From PeH17 sp964414925 (GTDB taxonomy: Bacteria; Bacillota; Clostridia; Christensenellales; CAG-138), in the NCBI GenBank assembly GCA_964414925.1, contig CAYPXV010000074.1, forward strand, positions 1 to 7,716: a stretch of DNA of 7,716 nucleotides, written 5' to 3'. Shown here one piece after another: positions 4,396 to 7,716 of the stretch (its first letter is position 1; each line of letters starts with the position of its first letter). The position numbers and the translations under genes were made by a program. The notes beneath the pieces are model-generated. The model saw nothing but the letters and a program-made list of their open reading frames with translations, was not told the DNA's origin and made no database searches.

Positions 4396-6591
4396 ATGAA
4401 AATAACTGCTAAAATAAATGAAATTCGTTATAGAAACGAATCGAACGGATGGACTGTTTTCTCGTGTAAACAAAACGACGGGACTTCCGTTTCAATAGTC
4501 GGTGTGCTGCCGCATCTTGCGGAAGGAGAAGATGCGGAGTTTGAAGGTACATGGGTAGAACATCCGACTTACGGTGTGCAGTTTAAGGCAGACTCGGGCT
4601 ACAGCACCATGCCCAAAGGTCGTCAAGCTTTGATTTCATACCTTTCGGGAGGCTTGATTAGCGGAATAGGTGAGGCAACGGCTAAACTCATAGTCGATAA
4701 ATTCGGCGAGGATTCATTTGACGTTATTGCAAATTCTCCCGAAAAGCTTACGAAACTCAGCGGAATAGGTCCTAAAAGGGCAAAGATGATTCATGACTCC
4801 TACGTTGAAAAACGAAGTATGCAGGATGCAATGATGGGTATGCAGAAATTAGGGCTTTCTATGAATATGGCAATGAAGCTCTATAAGGTTTACGGAGATG
4901 AAAGTGTAAAGAAAATATGCGAAAATCCGTATAGACTCATAAATGAAATCGACAGCATAGGTTTCAAAACCGCCGATGAAATCGCAAAAGAGGCAGGGTT
5001 TGAACATGAATCGGAGTTTAGAATAGCTGCCGGGATAGTTCATTCGCTCGGCATGGCAAGACAGGAAGGAAATACATGCTTGCCCAAAGATTTGCTAATA
5101 AGGTTTACGGCAATGAATATTTTAAATGTCGATGCACGAAAAGTCGAAGCGGAGCTTGAGAACATGATTGTATCGTCGAAGCTCTGCGAGCAGGTAATCG
5201 ATGATGAAGCTTTTGTATTTTTACCGTATCTTCACTACTGGGAATCGGAATGTGCGGTTCAATTGAATACGCTTACTAATTCAACAAAAATCCTTCCTCT
5301 TTTTGATCTGGAAGGTGCTATAGACGATATCGAAAAGAAGAAAGGTATAAAGCTTGCGCAACAGCAAAGAGAGGCTGTGAAAAAAGCATGCACGGATGGA
5401 ATATTGGTAATTACGGGCGGTCCCGGCACAGGCAAAACCACCATTTTAAGTTTTATCATAGACTTGATGGCACAGCTTGAACTTAATACTGTGCTGGCGG
5501 CACCGACGGGAAGAGCTGCAAAGCGCATGACAGATGCAACGGGATGTGAGGCAAAGACCATACATCGTCTTCTTGAATATAATTTTACAACCAATTCGTT
5601 TAATAAAAACTCGGAATGTAAGTTAGAAGCAGATGTAATTATTATCGATGAAATGTCCATGGTGGATGTACCTCTGTTTTATGCTTTATTATCTGCGGCA
5701 GAAGACGGGACAAGACTTATTCTCGTCGGAGATATAGACCAGCTTCCATCGGTAGGACCGGGTAATGTGCTTAACGATATTGTTCAGGCTGATTTCATAA
5801 GTGTTATTAAATTGGAAAGGATCTACCGACAAGCAGGAAGAAGCATGATTGTTACCAATGCTCACAGAATTAACCACGGTCAAATGCCCATACTTAATTC
5901 CGATGAATCCGATTTTATGTTCTATGAATGCGGAAACACGGATATCGCTTTGCGTTCGGTACTGGATTTATGCTATGATTATATGCGTGCCGATAAACTA
6001 AACGATATTCAGGTTCTTTCTCCAATGAAAAATGATAAGCTGGGCGTTAAGAATTTGAATATTTGCCTGCAACGGATTATTAATCCTGCCGATAAAAATA
6101 AGGATGAACTTCGTGTCGGAGAGAATTTATTCAGACTCGGTGACAGGGTAATGCAAATAAAAAATAATTATGATATTGCATGGAAACGCACAGCCTTTAA
6201 ATCAAATGCCGAGGAGGGAGTAGGCATTTATAACGGTGACATAGGTACTGTGCTGAATATAGATAATTCCGCAAAAGTTCTAACCATACTATTTGATGAC
6301 GAAAGAGAAGCGGAGTATAACTTCAACCAACTTGAAGAATTGGAACTGGCATATTGCATATCCGTGCATAAAAGTCAGGGAAGTGAATTTCCGTGTGTTG
6401 TTCTTCCGCTTATGTCAGGCCCTGCAATGCTTATGAACAGAAATATCCTTTATACGGCTGTTACCAGAGCAAGGTCGAATGTTTTTATCCTCGGCAGCAG
6501 CAATTGCGTAAGTAATATGGTAAAGAATACCGTAACCAAAAAAAGGTATTCGGCATTAAAATTCTTTTTAAAGGAGCTTTGCAATGAATAA
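4396..6591 (+). CDS. recD2: RecD2-type ATP-dependent 5'-3' DNA helicase
   Basis: This 731-residue protein is of normal RecD2 length. The N-terminal OB-like part contains TYGVQFKA. Helix-hairpin-helix repeats follow (about 86-135, GLISGIGEATAK and LSGIGPKRAK) and then the characteristic ENPYRLI.EIDSIGFKTAD. The C-terminal half is a superfamily 1B helicase. It has a Q-motif-like QQQREAV (322-328), Walker A GGPGTGKTT (341-349), APTGRAAKR (369-377), Walker B IIIDEMSM (415-422) and motif III LVGDIDQLPSVGPG (443-456). RIYRQA (475-480), SVHKSQGSEFP (656-666) and LYTAVTRAR (685-693) complete the set. RecD2 acts without RecBC in repair and replication-fork processing. ATG 4396 follows the ispE stop by 1 bp, with GGTGGA (4385-4390) as a weak ribosome site, so coupling to ispE is likely. 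Its end overlaps comFC by 8 bp. All helicase motifs are intact. Confidence 0.95.
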   Translation: MKITAKINEIRYRNESNGWTVFSCKQNDGTSVSIVGVLPHLAEGEDAEFEGTWVEHPTYGVQFKADSGYSTMPKGRQALISYLSGGLISGIGEATAKLIVDKFGEDSFDVIANSPEKLTKLSGIGPKRAKMIHDSYVEKRSMQDAMMGMQKLGLSMNMAMKLYKVYGDESVKKICENPYRLINEIDSIGFKTADEIAKEAGFEHESEFRIAAGIVHSLGMARQEGNTCLPKDLLIRFTAMNILNVDARKVEAELENMIVSSKLCEQVIDDEAFVFLPYLHYWESECAVQLNTLTNSTKILPLFDLEGAIDDIEKKKGIKLAQQQREAVKKACTDGILVITGGPGTGKTTILSFIIDLMAQLELNTVLAAPTGRAAKRMTDATGCEAKTIHRLLEYNFTTNSFNKNSECKLEADVIIIDEMSMVDVPLFYALLSAAEDGTRLILVGDIDQLPSVGPGNVLNDIVQADFISVIKLERIYRQAGRSMIVTNAHRINHGQMPILNSDESDFMFYECGNTDIALRSVLDLCYDYMRADKLNDIQVLSPMKNDKLGVKNLNICLQRIINPADKNKDELRVGENLFRLGDRVMQIKNNYDIAWKRTAFKSNAEEGVGIYNGDIGTVLNIDNSAKVLTILFDDEREAEYNFNQLEELELAYCISVHKSQGSEFPCVVLPLMSGPAMLMNRNILYTAVTRARSNVFILGSSNCVSNMVKNTVTKKRYSALKFFLKELCNE

Positions 6592-7297
6592 TGATTCTGA
6601 AGAACAGACTCATAAAGATATTGAAGAATCGTATTATCCTCCTTGCGAGAGCAAGAAGGGAAGAGTCCTGCTGAAAATTGCTGATTTCATCTTCCCTATG
6701 CATCTTGTTTGTCATTGCTGTAACCGTGAGGCTGTCGTAAATGAATACGGTGTTTGCGCTCAGTGCGCCGATAAGCTTATCAGACCGCCTTTTCATTCGC
6801 AAATCGAATACATAGATGATAACCGTTCGGCTTTGGTTTATAATGATTTTGCAGGTAAAGCGATTAGAAACATGAAGTATAACGGCAAGCTTTATGTTAA
6901 GGAAATGTTTGTTCATTTTATGCAAATACCGCTAAAATGGCAGTTCGATTATGTGATTCCCGTTCCTATGCACAAAGCAAGATACAGAAAAAGAGGATAT
7001 AATCAAAGCAAGGTACTTGCAAATCAACTCTGTAAAAGGTATAATCTAACCATGAGAGATGACCTTCTTGTGCGTACAAAGGATACACCTCAACAGGCTC
7101 GTCTGGACGCACAACAGCGTCAGAAGAATTTGAATCATGCATTCAAAGCATCCGCTGAGTGTGCGGGCAAGTCCTTCCTTCTTGTTGATGATGTGAAAAC
7201 CACAGGAAGTACACTTAAAGAATGTGCCAAAACTTTAAAAAAGGCAGGGGCTGTCAGAGTGTATGCAATAACCGCATGTTGCGCAACGCAGAATTGA
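6584..7297 (+). CDS. comFC: ComF family protein (ComFC-like phosphoribosyltransferase)
   Basis: This 237-residue protein has a four-Cys zinc-ribbon-like N-terminal region (Cys43, Cys46, Cys58, Cys61). It contains the ComF signature DYVIPVPMHKARYRKRGYNQSK (122-143) and TPQQARLDAQQRQKNL (168-183). The PRPP-loop motif LLVDDVKTTGST (199-210) is typical of type I phosphoribosyltransferases. ComFC-type proteins are needed for DNA uptake in competent bacteria; the substrate is uncertain. The ATG overlaps the recD2 stop by 8 bp and has AAGGAG (6571-6576) 7 nt upstream, so translation is probably coupled. No ComFA helicase is adjacent; the neighbour is RecD2. The first 28 or so residues are acidic, polar and absent from typical ComFC proteins, but no better start is visible. 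In non-competent clostridia the role may be recombination or repair; that is inference. Confidence 0.9.
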   Translation: MNNDSEEQTHKDIEESYYPPCESKKGRVLLKIADFIFPMHLVCHCCNREAVVNEYGVCAQCADKLIRPPFHSQIEYIDDNRSALVYNDFAGKAIRNMKYNGKLYVKEMFVHFMQIPLKWQFDYVIPVPMHKARYRKRGYNQSKVLANQLCKRYNLTMRDDLLVRTKDTPQQARLDAQQRQKNLNHAFKASAECAGKSFLLVDDVKTTGSTLKECAKTLKKAGAVRVYAITACCATQN

Positions 7298-7323
7298 CAG
7301 CGTGAAACGAAAGGAATTTTTAG

Positions 7324-7716
7324 ATGCAATCAAGTAGCATAATATTCCGTGAAATGACGGTATCGGATATAGAAGCTGTTTACGGTATTGAGTGCAGTTG
7401 CTTTTCTCAACCATGGAGCGAAGAATCCCTTATTAACGAATTGACCGAAAACGATGTCGCTTATTATGCCGTTGCGGAACTTGACGGACAAGTCATAGGT
7501 TATGCGGGAATGTGGGTCGTGTGCGAAGAAGCTCATATGACCAATATAGCAGTTGACTCCGCTTTCAGATGCAGGGGTGCGGCAACAGGATTGATAATCC
7601 ATCTAATGAAAAAAGCATTGGGTAAACATTCAAATTGTATTACTCTTGAAGTCAGGGAAAGCAATTACAATGCACAACGTGTTTTTTATGCTCTCGGGTT
7701 CGGTTATGCCGGAACG
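7324..7716 (+). CDS. rimI: Ribosomal protein S18-alanine N-acetyltransferase, 3' end cut by window
   Basis: An open frame runs from ATG 7324 to the window edge, giving 131 residues of a protein usually about 150 long. It is a GNAT acetyltransferase with RimI features. The N-terminal REMTVSDIEAVYGIE is followed by FSQPWSEESL (27-36), with the PWS typical of the family. The acetyl-CoA loop RCRGAA (82-87) fits R/Q-x-x-G-x-A. LEVRESNYNAQRVFYALGF (108-126) carries the presumed catalytic Tyr122. RimI acetylates the N-terminal alanine of ribosomal protein S18 and is often found near tsaB and tsaD genes, which may follow outside the window. AAAGGAA (7310-7316) lies about 7 nt before the ATG, and the gap from comFC is 26 bp, so it likely shares the ispE transcript. 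Another GNAT target is possible, but the motif match is good. Confidence 0.88.
   Translation, partial: MQSSSIIFREMTVSDIEAVYGIECSCFSQPWSEESLINELTENDVAYYAVAELDGQVIGYAGMWVVCEEAHMTNIAVDSAFRCRGAATGLIIHLMKKALGKHSNCITLEVRESNYNAQRVFYALGFGYAGT

Noticed and set aside
5259..5660. 133-codon open frame on the minus strand opposite recD2
   Set aside because: It mirrors the RecD2 Walker A region, is rich in Ser/Val/Ile repeats and has no recognisable domain; treated as an antisense shadow.
6485..6925. 146-codon minus-strand frame across the recD2-comFC junction
   Set aside because: It overlaps two well-supported genes on the other strand and shows no recognisable motif.
1..7716. Mobile element, CRISPR, tRNA, rRNA or defence system
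   Set aside because: I saw no transposase, integrase, regularly spaced repeat, tRNA-like cloverleaf or rRNA sequence; the coding regions are sporulation and housekeeping genes plus one small regulator.

Overview
The window reads as a chromosomal stretch of an endospore-forming member of the Firmicutes, most likely a clostridial (Oscillospiraceae-like) anaerobe. The sporulation genes spoIIR, sleB and ypeB together with purine-rich Shine-Dalgarno sites support a spore former; the moderately AT-rich composition fits, but the family-level placement is inference. No mobile element, CRISPR array, tRNA, rRNA or phage gene is visible. I did not find a new defence or biosynthetic system; the unusual content lies mainly in regulatory DNA.

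Layout. Positions 1-192 hold the C-terminal end of an oligoendopeptidase F-type M3 peptidase (+), followed by an intrinsic terminator at 222-255. A gene-free stretch at 193-511 holds that terminator, two promoter-like elements and two palindromes, and leads into a 65-residue single-domain Xre/Cro-type regulator (512-709, +). A shared hairpin terminator at 763-802 separates it from a convergent minus-strand operon, read right to left: spoIIR (3476-2889), sleB (2886-2212), ypeB (2194-812). An 84-bp divergent promoter region (3477-3560) then leads into a plus-strand housekeeping operon: ispE (3561-4394), recD2 (4396-6591), comFC (6584-7297) and rimI (7324 to the window end, incomplete).

How the genes work together. 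The minus-strand operon covers two ends of spore life. SpoIIR is the forespore-to-mother-cell signal that triggers pro-sigma-E processing. SleB is a spore cortex lytic enzyme and YpeB its partner, needed for SleB stability and localisation in the dormant spore. The plus-strand operon holds unrelated housekeeping genes: isoprenoid precursor synthesis (IspE), DNA unwinding and repair (RecD2), a ComF phosphoribosyltransferase-fold protein linked to DNA uptake (ComFC) and acetylation of ribosomal protein S18 (RimI). Gene spacing there is 1 bp, an 8-bp overlap and 26 bp, so the genes are probably co-transcribed.

The most interesting spot is 3499-3567. A near-consensus sigma-A promoter for ispE (TTGACA, 18 bp, CATAAT) is superimposed, in the opposite direction, on a sigma-F/sigma-G-like promoter for spoIIR. 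The ispE promoter would place the transcription start at or next to the ispE ATG, implying a leaderless message, and a perfect 8-bp inverted repeat spans the -10 box and the start codon.
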